64,000 bases of DNA from Corynebacterium riegelii. GTDB taxonomy: Bacteria; Actinomycetota; Actinomycetes; Mycobacteriales; Mycobacteriaceae. A program made the translations under genes and the position numbers. Positions 8,526 through 15,564 of the stretch are shown here, one piece after another (positions within the stretch are counted from its first letter, which is position 1; every line of letters begins with the position of its first letter). Under the pieces are notes generated by a model, which did no database searches, was not told the origin of the DNA, and saw only the letters and a program-made list of their open reading frames with translations. The stretch lies in NCBI RefSeq assembly GCF_016728505.1, contig NZ_CP068159.1:558001-622000 (forward strand), in the 5' to 3' direction.

Positions 8526-10262
8526 TCAAGCACTGATCCAGCGGGTGCCTCGTCCACGTTGCGGCCCTGTGGGATCTATACGAGCACGGCCTAAAGACCG
8601 CAGGTGCCGCAAGATTCGACCGGCCTCCACCGGACTAATGCCCGCAAAGGTGGCAATGTCTGAGGCTTGGAGCGCTTCCCCGTCTGCAAGACGCGCCTCC
8701 ACCCACTCCCGCACACTTACCGTGGGTAATCCCTCACGGTTAGCAAGACCAAGGAGATTGCGTGCTTCGTCGCTGAGCACCCACTCGTCAGCGTCACGAA
8801 CCGCCTGAAGCACGCCACGGTCCACCATCTCTGACATCAGTTCCCGAACCAGCAGGGGAGAGCTTTGCGTTTTCTCCGCGGCAGTGTGCTCAGTGATAAT
8901 CGGTGCGGAGTTGAGGTGCCAAAGAACAATCAGTGCATCGACGCTGTTCATCAGCTCTTCGCCATACCTTTGGGACAAACGCTGCAAGCCCTTCACAAAA
9001 TTTGTATCGGGCTCCTGCGCGGCAAGAATCACCTGCACATGCGCCGGCGTGGCCTCCACCTCAGGCACATCACGCCCCGACCGGATCATCGCCGCCCACA
9101 TGCGGTCAAAACCGCGGGAGCTTTCCTCCGCAAGGCCAAGGGTGCGCATCGCAGCCATTAAGCGGTTATTCCTTGGAACAGACGGCGTTGATAGCAGCCT
9201 GCCCACCGACACCCCCGGCGGCAAAGGGCCAGGTGAAGATACTTTCAGCGTGCGGTTGGACTGCTCCACAACAACCGGACCGGGAATGCGCCAGTCGCGG
9301 TGGATGACTGCGTTGGACACAACTTCATCAACAGCCTGGGCGGGAAAGCGGGGGATTGCGGTTTCGGTGCCGTCGTCAAAAAGCACACGCTCAATTTCCT
9401 GGTTACCTTTCTCCGCAATGATCCGCCTCAGCCGAGGTAAAGCCAGAAGAATCGGCTCCGAAATCTCCGTGACCTTGGGATCCGATCCGGGGAAATCACG
9501 CCACAAATGCTGGATCACAATATCTGTGGGATCCGGATCGGCGAGGAGGATTTCGCCGGCGCGCTTCAAGCGTGCGTCGTCACGCAAAAGCCCCAATTCC
9601 TTGAGCAAACCCGCAGTGGTGGCTGGGACCAAGGCGTCGCTGCCGGAGCGTTGGCGGTGCGCCCGCAGCATGCGACGCGCCTCCTCAATCACCGGCAAAC
9701 GCAGGTCCTCAACAGCCACATCCGAAGGCTCATTGGAGAAATCCGGGTTACGACGCGCCGCATCAATCGAACGCCGCTGCTCCTCAGTCATAGGAGCGCA
9801 AGAAAACTTCGCATCAGCTTGACGACGCTTCGCCGCACCATTCTTACGCGTATACAGCGCACGCGCCTCAGGAACATAGATCACCAGCAACCGAACACCC
9901 CACACATGATGCTCAGTGACCACCACGTTCATATTCGGAACCGTATGCCCAAAAATTGACTGGGCAACATCCTCCTCGCCCAGCTCACACCCCAAAAACG
10001 CATCTGGGCCAGGTGTCTTATCCGCAACACCGACAACGATATAACCCGTGCCGGCGTCACTATTCGCCATACACACGGCCTCATCAATCAGCTTCTCCAT
10101 AAGCCCCGCCCGCGCCCTATCCGCCCCAACCCGCAGACTCGGGTCCTCCTTAAACTCAAGAGTGAGCGACTCCTGCGAATCAGCAGTCTGGCCCCCATAA
10201 ATGTTTTCAAGAGCTGAAGCCACAAACGGCGGAAGAGCTGCAAAGGAAGCCTGCGTATTCAT
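8526..10262 (-). CDS. Schlafen/AlbA_2-domain ATP-binding protein (1)
   Basis: A 578-residue protein. The N-terminus has the AlbA_2 signature (LEFKEDPSL about 33-42, then MANSDAGTGYIVVGVAD). The middle carries a GHKL-type ATP-binding motif VVSNAVIHRDW (about 313-324), as in RecG-like/HATPase_c_4 regulators. The last 70 residues look like a winged helix. Such proteins are usually called transcriptional regulators or RecG-like helicases; no helicase motifs are seen here. The ATG at 10262 follows TATGAT by 6 nt, so a leaderless start is preferred over the ATG at 10277. The gene is enclosed by two direct copies of a GAATTGTTT array, one of which abuts its promoter. Autoregulation is inferred. Confidence 0.8.
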   Translation of the reverse strand: MNTQASFAALPPFVASALENIYGGQTADSQESLTLEFKEDPSLRVGADRARAGLMEKLIDEAVCMANSDAGTGYIVVGVADKTPGPDAFLGCELGEEDVAQSIFGHTVPNMNVVVTEHHVWGVRLLVIYVPEARALYTRKNGAAKRRQADAKFSCAPMTEEQRRSIDAARRNPDFSNEPSDVAVEDLRLPVIEEARRMLRAHRQRSGSDALVPATTAGLLKELGLLRDDARLKRAGEILLADPDPTDIVIQHLWRDFPGSDPKVTEISEPILLALPRLRRIIAEKGNQEIERVLFDDGTETAIPRFPAQAVDEVVSNAVIHRDWRIPGPVVVEQSNRTLKVSSPGPLPPGVSVGRLLSTPSVPRNNRLMAAMRTLGLAEESSRGFDRMWAAMIRSGRDVPEVEATPAHVQVILAAQEPDTNFVKGLQRLSQRYGEELMNSVDALIVLWHLNSAPIITEHTAAEKTQSSPLLVRELMSEMVDRGVLQAVRDADEWVLSDEARNLLGLANREGLPTVSVREWVEARLADGEALQASDIATFAGISPVEAGRILRHLRSLGRARIDPTGPQRGRGTRWISA

Positions 10263-10277
10263 AATTGCATCATACAT
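10263..10277 (-). promoter_or_regulatory. -10 box of AlbA_2 gene 1 beside the array
   Basis: TATGAT at 10269-10274 on the - strand, 6 nt before the ATG. The right array copy begins at 10278, so any protein bound there would cover the promoter's upstream part. No clear -35 is visible. Confidence 0.6.
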
Positions 10278-10412
10278 TTCCCCAGGGAATTGTTTTTTCG
10301 GCGGAAATGGCGCGGGAAAACAATTCGGAAACAATTAGGCGAAGAATTCGGGGTTAATTAGGGGCATTTCCTGGCGTTTGTGCTGGTCAGCGAATTGTTT
10401 CGAATTGTTTCA
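10278..10412. repeat. GAATTGTTT-rich array, right copy (U1)
   Basis: A direct repeat of 8371-8520 with scattered substitutions. It contains an inverted pair GAATTGTTTT / AAAACAATTC about 20 nt apart immediately upstream of the AlbA_2 gene's -10 box, then GGAAACAATT, and tandem GAATTGTTTCGAATTGTTTC at the far end. Confidence 0.85.
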
Positions 10413-10446
10413 TTTTGCGTCAATCGGTGGCAGACGGCCCCTGGAG

Positions 10447-10484
10447 AAAGAATTCAGGACCTGCTCCGAAGTCCTGAATTCTTT
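10447..10484. repeat. Perfect 14-bp inverted repeat with CTGAATTC cluster
   Basis: Arms AAAGAATTCAGGAC and GTCCTGAATTCTTT are perfect over 14 bp with a 10-nt loop. Further CTGAATTCTTT-like boxes follow at about 10515, 10549 (inverted), 10568 and 10580, ending in GAATTGTTTTAGG at 10592. This looks like a second operator-type cluster rather than a terminator, since several arms stand alone. Confidence 0.75.
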
Positions 10485-10610
10485 TGGCTGAAGCGTTTTG
10501 CCACCTGGGGATACTGAATTCTTTGCCCGATTTTGGGAAACAAATTCAGGATTCGAGGCGCCGCACTGAATTATTTCTGAATTGTTTTAGGCAGAGACCT
10601 GGGCAGGCAT

Positions 10611-10982
10611 TTAAGCAATGCCGAAGCCTAGCAGCGCCCAGTGGATGCCGATCGCGGCGGCGCACACGGCAAGCAGCGCAGTACCCACGCCGTAGATGGC
10701 GGCGATGGCGTATTCGTGCTGGTCAATAAGCTGACCCAGTTGGCGGGCCAGCATGGCCAAGGTGGACAGCGATCCAGCAAATCCAATGCCGGCAAACGTT
10801 TGCCACTGGCCAGGCAACGCAAGCGTGAACCCCATGATTGCAGACGCAGTGAGGTTCGCCGTCAGTGTAGCTGCCAGCGGATGGTCGATGGCCGTCATGA
10901 AACACCAGCGCACAAAGCCGCCAAGGACCCCGCCGACAAACACGGCAAGAGCGCTGATGAGTAACGACGCCTGACTAAACAT
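10611..10982 (-). CDS. crcB: CrcB/Fluc fluoride channel subunit (second of pair)
   Basis: A 123-residue protein with four membrane segments. GGVLGGFVRWCF at the start and TANLTASAIMGF match the Fluc GxxLGAxxRy and xxNxxG motifs. Fluc forms a dual-topology dimer that lets fluoride leave the cytoplasm; paired genes usually give heterodimers. The usual TTFST phenylalanine-box region reads SLSTLAML, so the pore Phe is missing here. It overlaps the upstream crcB by 8 nt. Confidence 0.85.
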   Translation of the reverse strand: MFSQASLLISALAVFVGGVLGGFVRWCFMTAIDHPLAATLTANLTASAIMGFTLALPGQWQTFAGIGFAGSLSTLAMLARQLGQLIDQHEYAIAAIYGVGTALLAVCAAAIGIHWALLGFGIA

Positions 10983-11343
10983 GCGCGTGCGTTCGGGTAG
11001 AGGAGCCGGCGAGGAACGCTAACGTGGCCGTGGATAAGCAAAGTGCAATTATGAACAAAGCCCAGGCAGCCGAGCTGTGCGCGCTGGCGAGCGCGACCGC
11101 AGAGAGCGTGGAGAAGCCGCCGAGGAATCCCACACCCCAGAACGGGCCTGGGTTGAAATAGCCCATGGCAAAGCAGGCAGCCAGGTTCACGGCGAAAGTG
11201 ACTGACATGGCGAGCATCTCCGGCGTGGTCGGATTCAGCCAGAACAGGAGCAGGAAGCGTGCCAGCGCCCCCAGCCCAGACCCCAACGCCACAATCAGGC
11301 CAGTGCGGAGGGAGTCAGCGTTCACGTGAGACGACTGTAGCAC
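10975..11343 (-). CDS. crcB: CrcB/Fluc fluoride channel subunit (first of pair)
   Basis: A 122-residue, four-segment membrane protein with GSGLGALARFLL and VTFAVNLAACFAMGYF, followed by GFLGGFSTLSAVAL in the place of the family's GxxGGxTTFSTF. The heterodimer partner is the overlapping downstream gene. The start taken is GTG at 11343; an internal GTG 6 codons later is an alternative. The divergent secreted-protein gene starts only 24 bp away. The degenerate phenylalanine box in both subunits is unusual. Confidence 0.85.
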   Translation of the reverse strand: MLQSSHVNADSLRTGLIVALGSGLGALARFLLLFWLNPTTPEMLAMSVTFAVNLAACFAMGYFNPGPFWGVGFLGGFSTLSAVALASAHSSAAWALFIIALCLSTATLAFLAGSSTRTHAHV

Positions 11344-11367
11344 TCGGCACCGTTTACACTCCTAGGC

Positions 11368-11652
11368 ATGCGTACCCGTACCATCGCCGCCGCTGTTGCG
11401 GTTTCCCTTGTCGCCGCCACGTCGGCGCCTGCGCTTGCTAACGAATCACGTCCCGGCTTCAGCGCCCCCGAACTGTCCTCTATGACATTGAACTGGTTCA
11501 ACCCCGCCGCCTGGCCGGAGGATATGGAACAGGAGATGTCCCGGATGGGTCTGTTCGCCCTGTCATCGTTCTTTGGCCACCGTTTGATTGGCGCGATGAT
11601 CTTCTTCCCGTTCGCGCTTTGGGGCTTAAGCAGCTACTACTTGCCGCGTTAG
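11368..11652 (+). CDS. Small exported protein, unknown
   Basis: A 94-residue protein. It has a signal peptide (RTRT, a hydrophobic alanine/valine core, and a likely signal peptidase site after PALA at about residue 24). A short polar middle follows (NWFNPAAWPEDMEQEMSRMG), then a hydrophobic helix LIGAMIFFPFALWGLSSYYL at the C-terminus. TACACT ends 7 nt before the ATG, consistent with leaderless expression. The last 4 nt overlap the convergent flavodoxin-domain gene. No family recognised. Confidence 0.65.
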   Translation: MRTRTIAAAVAVSLVAATSAPALANESRPGFSAPELSSMTLNWFNPAAWPEDMEQEMSRMGLFALSSFFGHRLIGAMIFFPFALWGLSSYYLPR

Positions 11653-12170
11653 GTTGTTTGCTGCTTGTTGGCCCAATCGACGATCGGCTCCAAGCGTGCA
11701 AGGTCAACCCTGTCGACGTCCTTGCCATAGGTGTCGATCATGTTGCGCTCATTGTCACTCTTGCGCGGCTTGATCCTTAACGCCGTGATCAGCGTGCGCA
11801 TCACGCCTTTATGCTGAGCGTTGAGCTGCGAGTAGTTCAGGCGGCCAGGCAGGTAGAAGCGCTTCACGTGCGGGGCGAGACCGCCGAGGAGCTTGCCGGT
11901 GGCGTCGGCTTTTTCTACTTCTTCATCAATGGTCATGCCGACGGTGACCAGTGCGATTGGGGTTTGCTCGACCTGGTTGGGGGCGAGCTGCTTGATTAGC
12001 TTCACACCGTCATGCAGCGGGCCGTGCGCCGGTGCAAGGATCACCGTGGGTCCGGTCAGCGCGGGTGGGTTTGGGATCTGTTGGGCGGTGGTGTTGAGCC
12101 GCTTGGCAAGTGCTTCGGCGTACTGCTTGGTTGAGCCGTAGTAAGTGGAGTACAAGATGGTGCAGGACAT
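11649..12170 (-). CDS. Flavodoxin-domain protein
   Basis: A 173-residue protein beginning ILYSTYYGSTKQYAEALAKRL, the FMN phosphate-binding loop of flavodoxins (here YSTYYGSTKQ). It has an overall HemG/menaquinone-dependent protoporphyrinogen oxidase-like layout. It probably binds FMN and shuttles electrons; the partner is unknown. The frame is open upstream into the repeat, but the ATG at 12170 places the flavodoxin strand at the N-terminus. CACAAT 6 nt upstream may be its -10 box. Confidence 0.75.
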   Translation of the reverse strand: MSCTILYSTYYGSTKQYAEALAKRLNTTAQQIPNPPALTGPTVILAPAHGPLHDGVKLIKQLAPNQVEQTPIALVTVGMTIDEEVEKADATGKLLGGLAPHVKRFYLPGRLNYSQLNAQHKGVMRTLITALRIKPRKSDNERNMIDTYGKDVDRVDLARLEPIVDWANKQQTT

Positions 12171-12351
12171 GGGTCTATTGTGCCTTGGGCTGGGGGAGCT
12201 TTTTTGAATTGCGGCGAATATCTGCCAAACCGGGGATAGTTGCATTGGCTGACAGGTGATTGCCAGGTTTGTGGCCTGAGCGGGAGCTCCTGGACCTAGG
12301 CGGCCTAGGCGGACCTATGCGGACTGCCGTGGCGCGTATCTGGGTGCGCCT

Positions 12352-12430
12352 CTAGCAGACAATGATTTTAGCCCTGCGTTTCCCCAGGTCGATTGTCTCT
12401 ACTCATCGCGGTTTTTGCGTTGTGTGCTAG
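12352..12430. repeat. 83-bp inverted-repeat element, copy in U2
   Basis: Nested arms: outer CTAGCA...TGCTAG and inner AGACAATGA...TCGATTGTCT. The same element occurs in U3, U4 and U5. It could be a structured RNA or a recombination site. Confidence 0.7.
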
Positions 12431-12478
12431 TGGCCAGACGAAAACTGGACTCACAGGCGCAAGCGATGCTAGAACGAA

Positions 12479-12601
12479 GGCACAAACAGCGAAGCCGGAA
12501 GCGTTATCGGACTTCTTGTCATCGGAGCTATCATCCTTGGGCTCTACGGATACTTCAGCCCGACTAACCCCAACGACGCTTTCGCGAACGCTGCGCGGTA
12601 G
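12479..12601 (+). pseudogene. Remnant of small secreted-protein gene
   Basis: The reading frame encodes SEAGSVIGLLVIGAIILGLY then GYFSPTNPNDAFANAAR and a stop. This is the C-terminal membrane helix and tail of the intact gene at 17299-17577. No start codon, promoter or signal peptide remains, because the 5' half has been deleted. Approximate 5' limit. Confidence 0.7.
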
Positions 12602-12671
12602 TTCCCGGGTCGGAACCTGGGACCTAGAGCCCGGGGATCTGGGCCCTTGCGCGCAGAGAACCTTTTAGCGA

Positions 12672-13829
12672 TCACAAAGATTCCGGGGACCAGAGCCTGC
12701 GGCGGCGGGCTAGGATGCGTCGCAGATCCCGCGCGCGCCGGGTGTCGAAATCGGTTGCCGCAACAATGCGCTCCGCAGCATCCTGCGTTACAGCAAGGGC
12801 AAGACGCATCACAGCATCAGTAGTCCTGGTATTCAAACCGATCTCAGCACAAAAAGCACGAAACATCTTTCCGCTGATGTTGTCCGTGCGTCCCTGAATG
12901 GATAACGCCATTGTGGTGTCGCCATACGGGATTGTCGAAGGAATGTCATAGATCGGAGCCACCTCTGCAACCCCATCCCGCCAGACCATCGAGATGTTCT
13001 TGGCGTGTAAATCACCATTACCCGTAAGCCACGCCAACGCTGCCTGAAACGCCACAGCGCGGGCGGTCAGCAACGGTGAAGCACTCACGGCCATCAGTGC
13101 TTGCGCCACCTCCTCCATCGCCGGGTCGTACTTCTCACCCGGGTAGAGCCCCATGATCTGTGCGGCGTCCTCGACATGAAGCCTTGCTTCCCCTACGCGG
13201 TCGAATCGGGAGATGAGGAGGGCGGGGAGGCCGCGGGCGTCGATAAGCAACTGCACCTGCGCTAGCGGGAAACCTGCTGCACGGGCGATACCGAAACAAG
13301 CGGCTTCATTTTCCACGAGCTTGGGATACTCAGGGGGTGAGACTTTCAGAATGAACTCGGTACCAGTCCCACGCACCGGTGCGGCAATCGTGCGCGCCGA
13401 CGCTTTATCCTGCACCCCCGGGACTGCGATCGGATCAATAATCCCAGCGTCAGCGAGCGCTTGAGAAAAGTCCAGATCACCATCCAGGTCAATAACTGCA
13501 GGGGTGGGCCGCGGGCGCTGCCCAGGAGCAACCACCGCGACATCCCCAACCGTGTCCGCACCAACTGCAAGAAGAAGCGTCAATTCATCGTCCAACGAGG
13601 CCTTTACCGTGCGTTTAAGACTTGATAGTCGCCGACCCTCCGGCAACAGATTGGTAAAGAACGGAGGAATCGCGCCACCAAAGTTGTTATAAGGCGCTTG
13701 ATCCAGCGGCAAACTTGTGGCCACCGGAATAGGCGAGTTTCCTACATAGTCAAACTCAGTGGCCCCACCTGGAGTCTTCGAAAAGTGTCCAACCAGCACT
13801 CCGGCTCTGTACACGTCAGCGACAATCAC
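12672..13829 (-). CDS. hipA: HipA-type serine/threonine kinase toxin
   Basis: A 385-residue HipA family protein. The N-terminal subdomain contains YNNFGGAIPPFFTNLLPEGRR, the usual PFFxxLLPEG region. The catalytic loop is LTGNGDLHAKNISM (about 266-279), and the metal-binding segment is APIYDIPST. HipA kinases phosphorylate aminoacyl-tRNA synthetases such as GltX and induce growth arrest. The GTG start overlaps the hipB stop (GTGA), so toxin translation is coupled to the antitoxin. The length is somewhat shorter than E. coli HipA (440). Confidence 0.92.
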   Translation of the reverse strand: MIVADVYRAGVLVGHFSKTPGGATEFDYVGNSPIPVATSLPLDQAPYNNFGGAIPPFFTNLLPEGRRLSSLKRTVKASLDDELTLLLAVGADTVGDVAVVAPGQRPRPTPAVIDLDGDLDFSQALADAGIIDPIAVPGVQDKASARTIAAPVRGTGTEFILKVSPPEYPKLVENEAACFGIARAAGFPLAQVQLLIDARGLPALLISRFDRVGEARLHVEDAAQIMGLYPGEKYDPAMEEVAQALMAVSASPLLTARAVAFQAALAWLTGNGDLHAKNISMVWRDGVAEVAPIYDIPSTIPYGDTTMALSIQGRTDNISGKMFRAFCAEIGLNTRTTDAVMRLALAVTQDAAERIVAATDFDTRRARDLRRILARRRRLWSPESL

Positions 13830-14041
13830 AGCAGATCACCCCGGTGGACTTTCGGCTCCAAATCGTAGCCAAGCGCGGAAAGCACGGTAATCACCTTGCC
13901 TACTTCAGCAGTCGGCTTACCCTTTTCAAGCTCACGCAGGAAACGGTCCGACACTCCTGCAAGATCAGCAAGATCTACCTGCGTCAGACCAGTGCGTTTG
14001 CGTTGAGCCCGAACAAATGTCCCAAGCTCGCCTGCGTCCAT
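13826..14041 (-). CDS. hipB: HipB-type XRE antitoxin
   Basis: A 71-residue HTH protein: LGTFVRAQRKRTGLTQVDLA then DLAGVSDRFLRELEKGKPTA, the classical XRE fold. The C-terminus EPKVHRGDLL matches the HipB end. It should bind hipA's product and repress the operon. Three sequence-related GGAAT...CTCGCACCGATTCC boxes lie upstream at 14076-14216. Start ATG at 14041, with AGGAGG-rich sequence 8 nt upstream on the - strand. Confidence 0.93.
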   Translation of the reverse strand: MDAGELGTFVRAQRKRTGLTQVDLADLAGVSDRFLRELEKGKPTAEVGKVITVLSALGYDLEPKVHRGDLL

Positions 14042-14075
14042 GCGGTGTCTCCTCCTTGCATCGCCTTGCTTGCCG

Positions 14076-14099
14076 ACGGAATGCTCGCACCGATTCCGT
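14076..14099. promoter_or_regulatory. Candidate HipB operator 1
   Basis: Inverted repeat ACGGAAT (10 nt) ATTCCGT with centre GCTCGCACCG, 35 bp upstream of hipB. Two further copies follow at 14138-14157 and 14193-14216. Confidence 0.65.
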
Positions 14100-14137
14100 A
14101 CCCTTCAGATCACAACGATAGCGCCAAACAAGCAGAA

Positions 14138-14157
14138 ACGGAATGCTCGCACCGATT
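14138..14157. promoter_or_regulatory. Candidate HipB operator 2
   Basis: Repeats 20 bp of operator 1 exactly (ACGGAATGCTCGCACCGATT), but the right arm is incomplete (TTGG instead of CCGT). Confidence 0.55.
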
Positions 14158-14192
14158 TTGGTGCCGTTTTGGAGTATTGGGTTGAAGATTTC

Positions 14193-14216
14193 ACGGAATC
14201 GGTGCGCTCGCTCCGA
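14193..14216. promoter_or_regulatory. Candidate HipB operator 3 (inverted)
   Basis: ACGGAATCGGTGCGCTCGCT, the reverse complement of the operator core GCGCACCGATTCCGT. It lies about 150 bp upstream of hipB, suggesting DNA looping or simply extra binding sites. Confidence 0.5.
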
Positions 14217-14248
14217 ACGTCACAAGCTTTGCAGCTGGGTGGCCTGCA

Positions 14249-14304
14249 GGGGAGCTTTTTTGAATTGCGGCGGATATCTGCCAAACCGGGGATAGTTGCC
14301 GCAA
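14249..14304 (+). repeat. Palindromic core repeat, copy 3
   Basis: The core in the GCGGCGGATATCTGCC variant, ending in GTTGCCGCAA. It sits 6 bp from the 3' end of the Fic gene and separates it from hipBA. Confidence 0.9.
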
Positions 14305-14310
14305 GCAAGG

Positions 14311-15480
14311 TCAATGACGGCGGCCGGTACGTTCGGCGAATTGGTCGAGAAGGTAGAGGACCTCGGGGGATCGCCAAGCACGCTGGCGTTTATCTAGCTG
14401 CGCCGACACTACAATCCCATCCGCTTCCAACCGGTCGAGGGCGTTGCGGGCCGTTTCAACGGACACATCGAATTCGGCAGCGACTGCGCTGGTGGTCAGT
14501 ACCGGTCGTTGGATGAGGAGGTCGAGGAGGGGCCACGCGAGGGCGTCGATACGCGCAGTGAGCTCGTCACTCCAAGCTGTGCGGACCTGCAGCAATTCCT
14601 CTGCTAGCCACGAGCCTCGTTCGGCACCGTCGATGGCGGCGCCGGCGAAGAGGGTGATGATGGGCTCGATGTCGCCGGCGCGATAGGAGGTGAGGGCTTG
14701 GAAGTAGCCGTCGACGTTATGAAGAAGGCCAGCTGAGATCGGTAGGGCGACGGTGGATGTCAGCCCGCGATTGCGCAGCAGCACATGGATGAGTGCGCGG
14801 CCGGTGCGCCCGTTGCCGTCTGCAAACGGATGGATGGTTTCGAATTGCGCGTGGGCGAGCGCCGCCTGCGCAAGTGCCGGAATGTCGGTGCGTTGCATGA
14901 ATCGCTGGAGATCTTCAAGCAGCGCGGCAACGTGCGTGGCCTGCGGCGGGACGAACAAGGCGCCGTCGGGGTGGAAATCCCCACCACCAATCCAGACCGC
15001 CTGCGTGCGCAGTTCGCCAGCGATGTCCGGGGCTGATTCCTCCAGCAGCACGCGGTGCATGTCTAAAATGCCGTCGATGGTGGCGCCGCCGCGCGCAATC
15101 GCCTGCTGCATGAGGCGTGTGTTCGCAGCAATCAGCGCTGCGTTGCCCGTGCCGTGACCTGTGGTTTCCGCTTCGAGCACTTTGCGTGCGGACGCTGTCA
15201 GCTGCTCAATCCTGCTCGACGCCACCGACTCACTGCGCAGCAGCAACGGCGTGAACGGGAGGACTCGGTGGGCCTCGGTGGCGTCGAAACGCACGGCGGC
15301 AACGGTTGCTTCCTCCACAATCGCCGCGGTGCCGTTGGTCAGTGTGACGGCTTCTTCGCTGATCGCAGGCACGACAGCACTCTGGTAGGTCCGGGGCATT
15401 CGCTTTGCGACGCGCCCCGCAAACCCCCCTTCCGCCCCCACCCAATCCAACGTTTCATACGCCACACTCGGCCACTGCAT
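14311..15480 (-). CDS. Fic domain protein (probable AMPylase)
   Basis: A 389-residue Fic protein with canonical active site HPFADGNGRTGR (about 215-227), whose His deprotonates the target hydroxyl. An N-terminal helix SSRIEQ (S88-E92) resembles the class II autoinhibitory S/TxxxE motif. The last 60 residues form a winged helix (SAVAAEFDVSVETARNALDR), typical of Fic regulators. It transfers AMP from ATP to a protein target, unknown here. ATG 15480 lies 6 nt after TACCGT (leaderless); longer starts are less likely. A perfect 15-bp inverted repeat lies just upstream. Confidence 0.9.
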   Translation of the reverse strand: MQWPSVAYETLDWVGAEGGFAGRVAKRMPRTYQSAVVPAISEEAVTLTNGTAAIVEEATVAAVRFDATEAHRVLPFTPLLLRSESVASSRIEQLTASARKVLEAETTGHGTGNAALIAANTRLMQQAIARGGATIDGILDMHRVLLEESAPDIAGELRTQAVWIGGGDFHPDGALFVPPQATHVAALLEDLQRFMQRTDIPALAQAALAHAQFETIHPFADGNGRTGRALIHVLLRNRGLTSTVALPISAGLLHNVDGYFQALTSYRAGDIEPIITLFAGAAIDGAERGSWLAEELLQVRTAWSDELTARIDALAWPLLDLLIQRPVLTTSAVAAEFDVSVETARNALDRLEADGIVVSAQLDKRQRAWRSPEVLYLLDQFAERTGRRH

Positions 15481-15497
15481 AACGACACGGTACCAGC

Positions 15498-15533
15498 AAA
15501 CCACCAAACTTATGGCCCTAAGTTTGGTGGTTT
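15498..15533. promoter_or_regulatory. Perfect 15-bp inverted repeat upstream of fic
   Basis: Arms AAACCACCAAACTTA and TAAGTTTGGTGGTTT with a 6-nt centre TGGCCC, 18 bp upstream of the fic start. That is the position expected for an operator over the -35 region. A diverged copy with the adjoining GAAAGGGCGAAGATCTT occurs in U4 at about 25030-25085. Confidence 0.7.
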
Positions 15534-15564
15534 GGCAGAAAGGGCGAAGATCTTCGGTTGGGGC

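Larger units (their letters stand above)
12191..12601 (+). repeat. Repeat unit U2 (core, 83-bp element, gene remnant)
   Basis: It begins with the palindromic core, then the shared stretch ATTGGCTGACAGGTGATTGC, the 83-bp inverted-repeat element (12352-12430), and the 3' part of the small secreted-protein gene. Compared with U3 and U4, everything from the sequence GGCACAAAC to the codons for SEAGS has been deleted, removing promoter, start codon and signal peptide. Confidence 0.85.
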
